The translations under genes were made by a program, and so were the position numbers. A DNA stretch of 64,000 nucleotides from assembly GCF_001500025.1 (NCBI RefSeq), contig NZ_LQIW01000023.1:310001-374000 (forward strand), read 5' to 3'. Source of the stretch: Mycobacterium sp. IS-1590. Its GTDB lineage: Bacteria; Actinomycetota; Actinomycetes; Mycobacteriales; Mycobacteriaceae. Below the pieces are notes generated by a model. The model did not search any database, was not told where the DNA came from, and saw only the letters and a program-made list of their open reading frames with translations. Below, one piece after another: positions 28,056 to 35,237 of this stretch (the stretch's first letter is position 1; each line of letters begins with the position of its first letter).

Positions 28056-28549
28056 CAATTACCAGCCATTTTCTGATAGATCGTTTCGCCGATCTGCTCG
28101 CCGCCGAGGGACTCGATGGAACCCAAAATGAACGCGCCCGCGAAAACACCTACTGGGCCTGCAGGGGCCCCGAGCCATGCGCCGACGGCAGCCATTCCTG
28201 AGGCACCCACCATGCCACCACCGGTCTTGGCGGCAACCTCGCCGAGTGGTGTTCCCGTTCGCCATTCGTAGATTCCGACGCCGAAGTCGACGAGGTTCCC
28301 TGCCACCCCTAGGTTGCCTCCGACCTTCTTGAGCACTTCGACATCGCTTGGCGAGAAAGTCGTCACATCGGGCTTCCAGTGCTCGCCGGTGGGCAGCGAT
28401 TGAGCGAGATAGTCAAAAGCCTTCGCCCCACCCGCGATTGGTTTGTTTGCAGCAGATGCCGCGTCCGCGAGATCTTGCGGGACGATGCCCCGCGCCATGC
28501 TGTCGGTTGCAGCGGCGGCACCTTCGGACGACATACCGGCCCGCATCAA
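28055..28549 (-). CDS. Gly/Ala-rich putative secreted-effector protein, C-terminal half of a possibly split gene
   Basis: A 164-residue protein. Residues 1-60 are Ala-rich helical ('AATDSMARGIVPQDLADAAS'), and about 70-155 form a glycine-zipper-like hydrophobic region ('GNLGVAGNLVDFGVG', 'GGGMVGASGMAAVGAWLGA', 'GVFAGAFILGSIESLGGEQI') of the sort seen in pore-forming or membrane-inserting effectors. The start (TTG 28549 or ATG 28546) overlaps the stop of the upstream gene; the frame is open further upstream, and a one-base shift would fuse the two into one protein of about 300 residues. See the separate finding. No enzymatic motif is visible. Confidence 0.6.
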   Translation of the reverse strand: MMRAGMSSEGAAAATDSMARGIVPQDLADAASAANKPIAGGAKAFDYLAQSLPTGEHWKPDVTTFSPSDVEVLKKVGGNLGVAGNLVDFGVGIYEWRTGTPLGEVAAKTGGGMVGASGMAAVGAWLGAPAGPVGVFAGAFILGSIESLGGEQIGETIYQKMAGN

Positions 28550-29004
28550 CTGCTCCTGTACGCGGGTATCACCAACTCCCGTGCCAGAGCTTGTGTTTGA
28601 TTGACCATCGCCGTGGCCTTATCCGGCGGCATCGGTGCCTCCCCGACCAGGCCTTGCTCGAGCTGGGCTTGCATCGCCAACCGAGTCCGTGCCTGAGAGC
28701 GGGCGTCACCTCCAAGGATCGGATCGGTCGGCAGCGGACCTTGCGTGATCGAAGTGTGGTAGTCGTCCAGGCGCTGCCCGGCATAACGCACTTGATCCGA
28801 ACTCGCGGTCGGATCGTTGATGATGTCGTAGTCCCGCAATCGCGCTGCCGCAGCCTGTTTCTCCGGAGTCCATTCGCCACGAGAGTTCACCAACGACTGA
28901 TCGGCTTCGCGCTGGCGCGAGTAACCCTCGGCCGCCATCTCCAGCCGCGACTTGTCCAGCTGCTCCGAATAGGTATCACGCACCGCCTGAACCGACGCCG
29001 TCAT
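28546..29004 (-). CDS. Helical WXG/LXG-like protein, N-terminal half of a possibly split gene
   Basis: A 152-residue, charged, mostly helical protein ('YSEQLDKSRLEMAAEGYSRQ', 'WTPEKQAAAARLRDYDIIND'), with a conserved-looking stretch 'GPLPTDPILGGDARSQARTR' near residue 90. It has no signal peptide. It starts 6 nt after the small DUF2563-like gene. I recall similar mycobacterial proteins as longer single polypeptides beside DUF2563 genes (from memory, not searched). The last residues 'IPAYRSS' look like out-of-frame read-through, which suggests a frameshift close to the end. Confidence 0.6.
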   Translation of the reverse strand: MTASVQAVRDTYSEQLDKSRLEMAAEGYSRQREADQSLVNSRGEWTPEKQAAAARLRDYDIINDPTASSDQVRYAGQRLDDYHTSITQGPLPTDPILGGDARSQARTRLAMQAQLEQGLVGEAPMPPDKATAMVNQTQALARELVIPAYRSS

Positions 29005-29010
29005 GCTCGG

Positions 29011-29322
29011 TCAGGTGATGGCTTCGCCGGCCGAACGCACCGCCGCCGCGCCGGACTCGTCTCGTTGATCGAAAGTGGTGGCTCCGTCGCTGGCCTTGGT
29101 GGCGAAACCGTCGAAGGTGGCGTGGTGCCAACGCATGGTCGCGGCTTGTGCTTCGTGCGCTCGGCCCAAGGCGTTGCGGAACTCGTGCGCGGCGTCGAAG
29201 TCACCGAAGATCCCAGCGGGCAGCGACGTAGCCGCGAACTCTTCTGCACCCCGTTTCACGATCTCACCGGCGCTTTTGGCGAAGTCGGCTCCCATCCGCA
29301 GCATCTCGGTATCGACGAACAT
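29011..29322 (-). CDS. Small DUF2563/WXG100-like protein
   Basis: A 103-residue protein beginning 'MFVDTEMLRMGADFAKSAGE', with 'AGIFGDFDAAHEFRNALGRA' in the middle and a helical C-terminus. This pattern fits the mycobacterial DUF2563 family, small helical proteins that resemble ESX/WXG100 substrates and are commonly next to larger effector-like proteins. It has no classical WxG; the helical hairpin is predicted from heptad spacing only. First gene of a four-gene minus-strand cassette. In M. tuberculosis this spot between Rv3559c and kstR2 holds PPE64. Confidence 0.65.
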   Translation of the reverse strand: MFVDTEMLRMGADFAKSAGEIVKRGAEEFAATSLPAGIFGDFDAAHEFRNALGRAHEAQAATMRWHHATFDGFATKASDGATTFDQRDESGAAAVRSAGEAIT

Positions 29323-29371
29323 GATTCGAGCCTAAGCGGATGCCACGAGGGTTCCGCGCACAGATTCCGGG

Positions 29372-29797
29372 TCAACCAATGCGGAAGCCGTAGCGTCTCA
29401 GGGGCTCCAGGGGCACGTCGCTGTCGCCCTCGACGACCACGAGCCAATGCTTGCCGTTGTCGTCTACATGAGTGGCATGGCGGTGCGCTGTGCGCATCCC
29501 GGCGAGGTCACCGTCGAGGGTGTCCTCGTCGTCGTACGCCCCGATGACGATCGTGTCGATGGTTCCGGGCGCAATGCACGCGACGTAATCGATCGCTTGG
29601 GGTAGCGGCGACTGAGGCGGATCCTCCAACACCATACGACTGCCGCAGGCTGCCGTGATCCAAGCAAGGCCGTAGCGAGTGCGCAACGGCGATTGAGGCG
29701 CGGCTGTGGCGGTGTCCGACGTGGCGATGGTCTCCGATGAAGAATCGGACCATGGATCCGTGACGTACAGCACGGCCGCTACCAGCAATGCCGCCAA
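29372..29797 (-). CDS. Membrane-anchored small protein of unknown function, start uncertain
   Basis: The listed 141-residue frame starts at a TTG inside a transmembrane helix ('LAALLVAAVLYVTDPW'). The frame stays open 30 codons further upstream (to a TGA at 29888-29890), and that stretch reads as a normal cytosolic lead-in plus helix ('FWNRLTRRTKILVLVDVIVL') but contains no ATG, GTG or TTG. An ATG at 29891-29889 is in another frame. The extracellular part has two cysteines and a compact domain ending 'VVVEGDSDVPLEPLRRYGF'. Either an unusual start is used or a small indel has broken the 5' end. Function unknown. Confidence 0.55.
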   Translation of the reverse strand: MAALLVAAVLYVTDPWSDSSSETIATSDTATAAPQSPLRTRYGLAWITAACGSRMVLEDPPQSPLPQAIDYVACIAPGTIDTIVIGAYDDEDTLDGDLAGMRTAHRHATHVDDNGKHWLVVVEGDSDVPLEPLRRYGFRIG

Positions 29798-29933
29798 TAC
29801 GATGACGTCGACGAGGACGAGGATCTTCGTGCGCCGGGTCAGTCGGTTCCAGAATCCAGAGGGCTGGCGGGGCGCGTCGATCGCCGCTCATGTGTACCGA
29901 ACCTCGGGTTGAGAACGCACACGGCAGTAGCCG

Positions 29934-29947
29934 AGCAAGCGCTTGGT
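29934..29947. promoter_or_regulatory. KstR2 operator upstream of kstR2
   Basis: AGCAAGCGCTTGGT matches the KstR2 consensus and ends 10 nt before the kstR2 GTG. The position implies autorepression and control of kstR2-fadA6. Confidence 0.93.
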
Positions 29948-29956
29948 TGATACCCT

Positions 29957-30574
29957 GTGTCGGTGGATCAAGTGCCACAGAAGCAACCGGTGAGCCAGCC
30001 CCCGACCCGCCGGGACGAGTTGCTCGAGCTCGCCGCGACGATGTTCGCCGAGCGGGGCTTGCGCGCGACCACCGTGCGCGACATCGCCGACTCCGCAGGC
30101 ATCCTCTCGGGCAGCCTTTATCACCACTTCTCGTCGAAGGAGGAGATGGTCGACGAGGTCCTGCGGGGGTTCCTCGACTGGCTGTTCACGCGCTACCAGG
30201 AGATCGTCGACACCGAGCCCAACCCGCTGGAGCGCCTCAAGGGCCTGTTCATGACCTCGTTCGAGGCGATCGAGCACCGGCACGCGCAGGTCGTCATCTA
30301 TCAGGACGAGGCCAAGCGGCTTTCCGGGCAGGAGCGGTTCTCCTACGTGGAGCAACGCAACAAAGAACAACGCAAGATGTGGCTGGATTTGCTCAACCAG
30401 GGCGTCGAGGAGGGCTACTTCCGGCCCGACATCGACGTCGATCTGGTGTACCGGTTCATCCGTGACACCACCTGGGTTTCAGTCCGCTGGTATCAGCCGG
30501 GCGGACCGCTCACGGCCGAAGAGGTCGGCCGTCAGTATCTCGCTATCGTTCTCGGTGGCATCACTAAACAATGA
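29957..30574 (+). CDS. kstR2: TetR-family repressor KstR2
   Basis: A 205-residue TetR regulator closely resembling mycobacterial KstR2. The helix-turn-helix is at about residues 20-65 ('ELAATMFAERGLRATTVRDI', 'GSLYHHFSSKEEMVDEVLRG'), and the ligand domain has 'IRDTTWVSVRWYQPGGPLT' near the end. KstR2 represses the HIP (C/D-ring) genes and is released by HIP-CoA made by FadD3. GTG at 29957 is very close to the operator, so the transcript is probably leaderless or nearly so. It is 7 nt upstream of fadA6. Confidence 0.95.
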   Translation: MSVDQVPQKQPVSQPPTRRDELLELAATMFAERGLRATTVRDIADSAGILSGSLYHHFSSKEEMVDEVLRGFLDWLFTRYQEIVDTEPNPLERLKGLFMTSFEAIEHRHAQVVIYQDEAKRLSGQERFSYVEQRNKEQRKMWLDLLNQGVEEGYFRPDIDVDLVYRFIRDTTWVSVRWYQPGGPLTAEEVGRQYLAIVLGGITKQ

Positions 30575-30581
30575 GGAAACA

Positions 30582-31739
30582 ATGACTCCAACATCGCAGG
30601 CCTACGTCATCGACGCCGTTCGCACCGCAGTCGGCAAGCGCAACGGATCGCTGGCCGGAGTGCATCCCGTGGATCTTGGCGCTGCCGCATGGCGCGGACT
30701 GTTCGACCGTGTCGACGTGGATCCCGGCGCGGTCGACGACGTCATCGCCGGTTGTGTTGATGCGATCGGTCCGCAGGCCGGCAACATCGCCCGGCTGTCG
30801 TGGCTGGCGGCGGGCTTCCCGGAAGAGGTGCCGGGGGTGACCGTTGACCGTCAGTGCGGGTCCAGCCAGCAGGCTGTTTCCTTTGGCGCACAGGCGATCA
30901 TGTCTGGGACCGCCGATCTGATCGTGGCCGGCGGCATGCAGAACATGAGCCAGATCCCGATCTCGTCCGCGATGACCGTCGCCGAGCAGTTCGGGTTCAC
31001 CTCACCGACCAACGAGTCGAAGAGCTGGCTGCACCGCTACGGCGACCAGGAGATCTCACAGTTCCGCGGCGCCGAGCTGATCGCGGAGAAGTGGGACATC
31101 TCCCGCGAGGAGATGGAGCAGTTCTCGCTGACCAGCCACCAGCGTGCACAGGAGGCGATCCGCTCCGGTCACTTCGAGAACGAGATCATTCCGGTGGACG
31201 GGTTCGTCACCGACGAGGGCCCACGCGACACCTCGCTGGAGAAGATGGCCGGGCTCAAGACGCTGGTCGATGGCGGCCGGCTGACCGCGGCTATGGCCAG
31301 CCAGATCTCCGACGGCGCCAGCGCCGTGCTGCTGGCCTCCGAGCAGGCCGTCAAGGACCACGGACTCAAGCCCCGTGCGCGCATCCACCACATCAGCGCA
31401 CGCGGCGCCGACCCAGTGTTCATGCTGACCGGACCGATCCCGGCGACGGAGTACGCGTTGAAGAAGACCGGCCTGTCGATCGACGACATCGACACCGTCG
31501 AGATCAACGAAGCCTTCGCTCCGGTTGTGATGGCCTGGCTCAAGGAGACCGGCGCCGACCACGCCAAGGTCAACCCCAGCGGGGGCGCGATCGCGCTCGG
31601 CCATCCGTTGGGTGCGACGGGCGCGAAGTTGTTCGCGACGATGCTGAACACGTTGGAGCGCACGGGCGGTCGCTACGGCCTGCAGACGATGTGCGAAGGC
31701 GGCGGCACCGCCAACGTCACGATCATCGAGCGCCTCTAG
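30582..31739 (+). CDS. fadA6: Thiolase FadA6
   Basis: A 385-residue thiolase. Active-site residues: Cys92 ('DRQCGSSQQAV'), His341 ('ALGHPLGATG') and Cys371 ('MCEGGGTANVTIIERL'), plus 'INEAFAPV'. FadA6 is assigned to thiolytic cleavage of the ring-opened 6-methyl-3,7-dioxodecanedioyl-CoA in HIP catabolism. ATG at 30582 with GAGGAAAC just upstream, 7 nt after kstR2. It is convergent with, and overlaps by 4 nt, the membrane-protein gene. Confidence 0.93.
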   Translation: MTPTSQAYVIDAVRTAVGKRNGSLAGVHPVDLGAAAWRGLFDRVDVDPGAVDDVIAGCVDAIGPQAGNIARLSWLAAGFPEEVPGVTVDRQCGSSQQAVSFGAQAIMSGTADLIVAGGMQNMSQIPISSAMTVAEQFGFTSPTNESKSWLHRYGDQEISQFRGAELIAEKWDISREEMEQFSLTSHQRAQEAIRSGHFENEIIPVDGFVTDEGPRDTSLEKMAGLKTLVDGGRLTAAMASQISDGASAVLLASEQAVKDHGLKPRARIHHISARGADPVFMLTGPIPATEYALKKTGLSIDDIDTVEINEAFAPVVMAWLKETGADHAKVNPSGGAIALGHPLGATGAKLFATMLNTLERTGGRYGLQTMCEGGGTANVTIIERL

Positions 31740-32623
31740 GCTTCCTGCGGCCCCCCGCGCTCACCCGCGAGGTGCTCCCGCATCGTCGCGAACCCGTCGT
31801 GGCGGTGCGCACCGAGCGCCCACACCACGGTGATCACGGGCAACAGTGCGAAGGCCGCCCACCAGTTCGCACCTGCCGGAAGCAGATCGGCGATCACTTC
31901 CGTTCGCGGAGTCCCGTTCACCGCGGCCGGCAGCCACTCGTTGAGCAGGACCGCCAGCATTCGGGAGGTCTGGAACGGCCCGACGCTGGTCGCGATGATC
32001 CAACTGGCGCAGGAGATCCCAAGCGACCACGGCCACGCCAGCAGCAGTGATTGTCTGTCCACCAGTTCGGCGGCGCAGCGCACGGTCTCGGCGAGGTAGG
32101 CGACGCCGAGTGCGGCCAAAAGAACCCCGATCTGCGCGGTGAGCAGGTCGTTGACCACCGGATGCGCCAGTTCGTCGTCGGGCCGGGTCGGCAGCCCGAT
32201 TGCCAGCGCGACGAGGCCGGCCACCAGGGCGAGGGTCGCCAACCGCGCGGCGGTGTCGCTGATGCGATCGAACGAGTCGACGACGGTGCGAATCACGAGG
32301 CGTGACGCGGTAGCCGGCGCCGTTCGATAGATGACCACCAGCACGAGACCGGACACCACGATCGCGATCAACCATGTCATCACAGCCGTGCCCACGGCCG
32401 TCAGCGCCAGCGATCCCAGGAGCGGGACCAGCACGTCATCGGTGCTGACACTGCTGCGGATGACGATCAGTGGCACGGCGCCGAACGCCACGACACCGGC
32501 CAGTCCCAACAGCAACGGGAACGTGAAACGGGTGAGATCGGCGGGATTGAGGTCCAGCTTGCGATTGCGGACGGCGTGAATCTCGGTGCTCAGCACCGAC
32601 CGCACGTGCGACAGCCAGCGCAC
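31736..32623 (-). CDS. Conserved membrane protein (Rv3555c-like)
   Basis: A 295-residue protein with about six hydrophobic segments ('FTFPLLLGLAGVVAFGAVPL', 'VMTWLIAIVVSGLVLVVIY', 'LATLALVAGLVALAIGL', 'QIGVLLAALGVAYLAETV', 'SLGISCASWIIATSV', 'WWAAFALLPVITVVWALGA'). Size and place (convergent with fadA6) match M. tuberculosis Rv3555c, a KstR2-regulon protein of unknown role. GTG start at 32623, 19 nt after the alcohol dehydrogenase stop, so it may be the last gene of the echA20-ipdABC transcription unit. Confidence 0.75.
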   Translation of the reverse strand: MRWLSHVRSVLSTEIHAVRNRKLDLNPADLTRFTFPLLLGLAGVVAFGAVPLIVIRSSVSTDDVLVPLLGSLALTAVGTAVMTWLIAIVVSGLVLVVIYRTAPATASRLVIRTVVDSFDRISDTAARLATLALVAGLVALAIGLPTRPDDELAHPVVNDLLTAQIGVLLAALGVAYLAETVRCAAELVDRQSLLLAWPWSLGISCASWIIATSVGPFQTSRMLAVLLNEWLPAAVNGTPRTEVIADLLPAGANWWAAFALLPVITVVWALGAHRHDGFATMREHLAGERGGPQEA

Positions 32624-32642
32624 CTATGTCTCCGGCATCGTG

Positions 32643-33758
32643 TCAGTGGTCGTGGATGATCACGCCGCGGATGTTTCGCCCCGCCAGCATGTCGTCATAA
32701 CCCTCGTTGATGTCGTTGAGTTTGTATTCGGCAGTGACGGTTTCGTCGAGCAGCAGCTTGCCGTCGCGGTAAAGGTTGAGTAGCCGCGGAATGTCGGCGC
32801 GCGGATTGGCCTCGCCGTAGAGACTGCCCAGTAACCGCTTCTGGAACAACGTCATCATCGCCATCGACAGCGTCGGAGTGACATCGGCCATCGAGGCGAT
32901 CGCGGTCATCACCACCGCCCCGCCCTTGCGGATGATGTTGAGCGCCTCGTCGATCATCCGGCCTTCGAGCACACCCATCGTCAACAGTGCGGAATCGGCC
33001 ATCACGCCGCGGGTGAGCTCACCGACCAATTCCATCGCCTCGGGCATGGACGTCACGAAATGGGTGGCGCCGAACTCGAAAGCCTTCTCCCGCTTGCTCT
33101 CTACGAGGTCGACAACCACGATGTGTTCGGCGCCGGCCAGTCGTGCGCCCTGGATCGCGCCGCTTCCGATGCCGCCGCACCCGATGATCACGACCGTGTC
33201 GCCGGGACTGACGTCGGCGGTGTTCACGGCCGAGCCCCAACCCGTCATCACCCCGCAGCCCAGCAGGCAGGCCCGGGCCAGGGGGAAGTCGTCGTCGATC
33301 TTGACCACCGACGCCTCCGACAGCGTCCCGTACTGCGAGAAACTGCCGACACCGGAGAGGATTCCGACGTCTTTGCCTTGAACCTTGCGCCGGTATGTGC
33401 CGTCGGCCTGCAGGCCGACGAGGATCAGCGCGCCGAGGTCGCACAGGTTCTGATGCCCGCTGGCGCACCAGCGGCAGCGCCCGCACGCGGGCAGGAACGA
33501 GCTGACGACGTGGTCGCCGACCTCGAGGTCGCGCACGCCCGGCCCGAGTTCGACGACGACGCCCGCCCCCTCGTGGCCGCCGATGATCGGCAGCGGCACA
33601 CCGGCGAAATCACCCGTGACGACGTGGTGATCGGAGTGGCACAACCCGGTCGCCTCGAAGGAGACCAGCACCTCGCCTTCCTTCGGACCATCGAGGTCGA
33701 TCTCCTCGATGCTCCACGGTTCGTTGAGTCCCCACAGGACGGCGGCGTTCGTCTTCAT
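32643..33758 (-). CDS. Zinc-dependent alcohol dehydrogenase (MDR, NDMA-dependent-like)
   Basis: A 371-residue medium-chain dehydrogenase. Catalytic zinc: Cys40 ('GLCHSDHH'), His62-Glu63 ('GGHEGAG') and a Cys in 'LLGCGVMTGWG' near 166. The structural zinc cysteines are Cys92, Cys95, Cys98 and Cys106. The Rossmann motif is 'IIGCGGIGSGAIQGA' near 195. The closest type I recognise is the actinobacterial group III/NDMA-dependent alcohol dehydrogenases such as AdhD/AdhE2. Substrate unknown; in the M. tuberculosis cluster this spot has the ferredoxin fdxB instead. A role in steroid or HIP oxidation is possible but unproved. Confidence 0.85.
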   Translation of the reverse strand: MKTNAAVLWGLNEPWSIEEIDLDGPKEGEVLVSFEATGLCHSDHHVVTGDFAGVPLPIIGGHEGAGVVVELGPGVRDLEVGDHVVSSFLPACGRCRWCASGHQNLCDLGALILVGLQADGTYRRKVQGKDVGILSGVGSFSQYGTLSEASVVKIDDDFPLARACLLGCGVMTGWGSAVNTADVSPGDTVVIIGCGGIGSGAIQGARLAGAEHIVVVDLVESKREKAFEFGATHFVTSMPEAMELVGELTRGVMADSALLTMGVLEGRMIDEALNIIRKGGAVVMTAIASMADVTPTLSMAMMTLFQKRLLGSLYGEANPRADIPRLLNLYRDGKLLLDETVTAEYKLNDINEGYDDMLAGRNIRGVIIHDH

Positions 33759-33815
33759 GGGCGCGAGTGTAGGAAACCTGCGGGCGGATTACGGGCGAAT
33801 GGAAAGGCTTACGGT

Positions 33816-34541
33816 TCAGTGTGCGAGGGCCAGCCCGCCGAGCGCGACGATCCAGCTCGCGAAGCTGCCGACGAGGAAGTATTCGGTGACTTCGTCGATG
33901 CCGATGCCCCCGTTTTCGCGTGCTTTCTGGGCGTTGATCTCGGGGAAGCGAATGATGCTCTTGGCGGCGACGACGGCCGTCGCGGCGGTGAGCTGGCCGG
34001 CCAGGCCCAGGCCCAGGATGAGCACCCGCTCCATAGGGCCGAGCAGCCTGCCGCCCTTCAACCGGTCGGAGGCTTGCGGCTCACCCGCCGGCTTGACCGA
34101 ACCGACGGAGCCAAGAACCAAGCGCACCAACTGGTTCCCGGTCACCAGTTGCATGAGCATCACGCCGACGATCATCAAGAGTCGGTCGGGGGACACCGTG
34201 ATGCCGACCCAGTCCGGCCACCGGGCCGCCACACCTGCCACGTCCGAGCCGAGGCCCGAGAGGAGGATCAGCACCCCGAGCGCACCGCCGAAGACGACGA
34301 GCGGTGTCACCTGGTGCCGGCCGGTGCGTTCTGCGCGCGCACTCAGCACCACCCAGCCCACGCTCGCCGCGGCGGCCACGACGAGCAGCACGATGTCGCC
34401 CCAGCGCCACAACCCCGCCATCGCCGCGCAACCGACCACGACAAGGGGTGCCGCCGCGGCCGCCAACCAGATCCGGTCGAGGAGCCGCCTGGCGAGATCG
34501 GCGATGCCCATCGCGATCAGCAGCACTGCGACCGCACTCAT
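33816..34541 (-). CDS. Membrane protein paired with SatD (DUF3307-like C-terminus)
   Basis: A 241-residue protein with about six hydrophobic segments. The C-terminal part 'AAKSIIRFPEINAQ' followed by 'EVTEYFLVGSFASWIVA' resembles the conserved end of DUF3307 membrane proteins, which occur next to satD in other bacteria (from memory). Its start overlaps the satD stop by 4 nt, so the two are coupled. Function unknown; the pairing suggests a small two-gene stress or regulation module inserted between ipdC and the alcohol dehydrogenase. Confidence 0.65.
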   Translation of the reverse strand: MSAVAVLLIAMGIADLARRLLDRIWLAAAAAPLVVVGCAAMAGLWRWGDIVLLVVAAAASVGWVVLSARAERTGRHQVTPLVVFGGALGVLILLSGLGSDVAGVAARWPDWVGITVSPDRLLMIVGVMLMQLVTGNQLVRLVLGSVGSVKPAGEPQASDRLKGGRLLGPMERVLILGLGLAGQLTAATAVVAAKSIIRFPEINAQKARENGGIGIDEVTEYFLVGSFASWIVALGGLALAH

Positions 34542-35191
34542 GGCACGTCCCGCAGATACTGCGCCGCAAGCACGATCAGGTCCAGCCCGTCGCGACCCGC
34601 GCGTTGGGACACCGCCGACGCGCTGATGCCTTCAGCGGTCGCAATGTCCTTCTTGGTCTCGCCGGTCAACAGTCCCTTCACAATCCTCAATGAGCGGTCA
34701 TCGAGCGATCCAATCAGATGGTCCCGACACAACAGGGCGGCGTTGATCGCGTCGACGTCGCGGCGGACGCCGCCTTCGACCCGAAACGACGTGCGCACCA
34801 ACGCCAGCCCCGGTTGGCGCTGTGTGGAGGCGGTCCACTCGATCGCTTCGCGGGCCGCCCACCACCCCGGTCCGTCCTGAATACGGGACTTCGAGTCCAG
34901 CACCGTCACCGCTCCCCAACCGATACCGAACCTGACATCGATCTCGGGCGCGACGGCCAGGCGGACGGTGAAGGCCGCATCGATCGCCGCGCCCACCGTC
35001 GGGTAGCTGCCCTGGAACTCGTCGCCGACCGTGAACGCGGGTGCGTCGATGGCCCCGGCGACGGCCTCGGCGAGCGCCACGTTGAGCGCGCGATGCGTGG
35101 CGGCACGGTCGGCGACCCGGCGCGAACCGACAACGTCTCCGATCAGCGTGGCGCGAGGACCCGATGAAGCAGATTGCTTCAGTCTAGCCAT
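34538..35191 (-). CDS. SatD-family protein
   Basis: A 217-residue SatD-type protein: 'TLIGDVVGSRRVADR' at the N-terminus, 'FTVGDEFQGSYPTVGAAIDA' near 60 and 'FGIGWGAVT' near 90. The C-terminal helix-turn-helix-like stretch 'GETKKDIATAEGISASAVSQ' (about 172-191) suggests DNA binding. The family is named for the streptococcal acid-tolerance sat operon; molecular role unknown. ATG at 35191. Three 17-bp palindromes at exactly 28-bp spacing cover its start and promoter, so self-regulation is likely. Confidence 0.75.
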   Translation of the reverse strand: MARLKQSASSGPRATLIGDVVGSRRVADRAATHRALNVALAEAVAGAIDAPAFTVGDEFQGSYPTVGAAIDAAFTVRLAVAPEIDVRFGIGWGAVTVLDSKSRIQDGPGWWAAREAIEWTASTQRQPGLALVRTSFRVEGGVRRDVDAINAALLCRDHLIGSLDDRSLRIVKGLLTGETKKDIATAEGISASAVSQRAGRDGLDLIVLAAQYLRDVP

Positions 35192-35237
35192 ATGAAGACT
35201 ATAGCTTCACTTAGCTCGATTTAAGGTATTTCCTTCA
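35165..35237. promoter_or_regulatory. Three 28-bp-spaced 17-bp palindromes at the satD start
   Basis: TGAAGCAGATTGCTTCA (35165-35181), TGAAGACTATAGCTTCA (35193-35209) and a weaker TTAAGGTATTTCCTTCA (35221-35237) share TNAAGNNNNNNNCTTCA. Their centres are at 35173, 35201 and 35229. The first lies inside the satD coding start and the last over the ipdC stop codon. This looks like an operator array for a dimeric regulator. Confidence 0.6.

Noticed and set aside
33060-34880. 606-codon plus-strand ORF
   Set aside because: Antisense to the alcohol dehydrogenase, membrane protein and satD; composition is His/Arg/Asp-rich without domain pattern.
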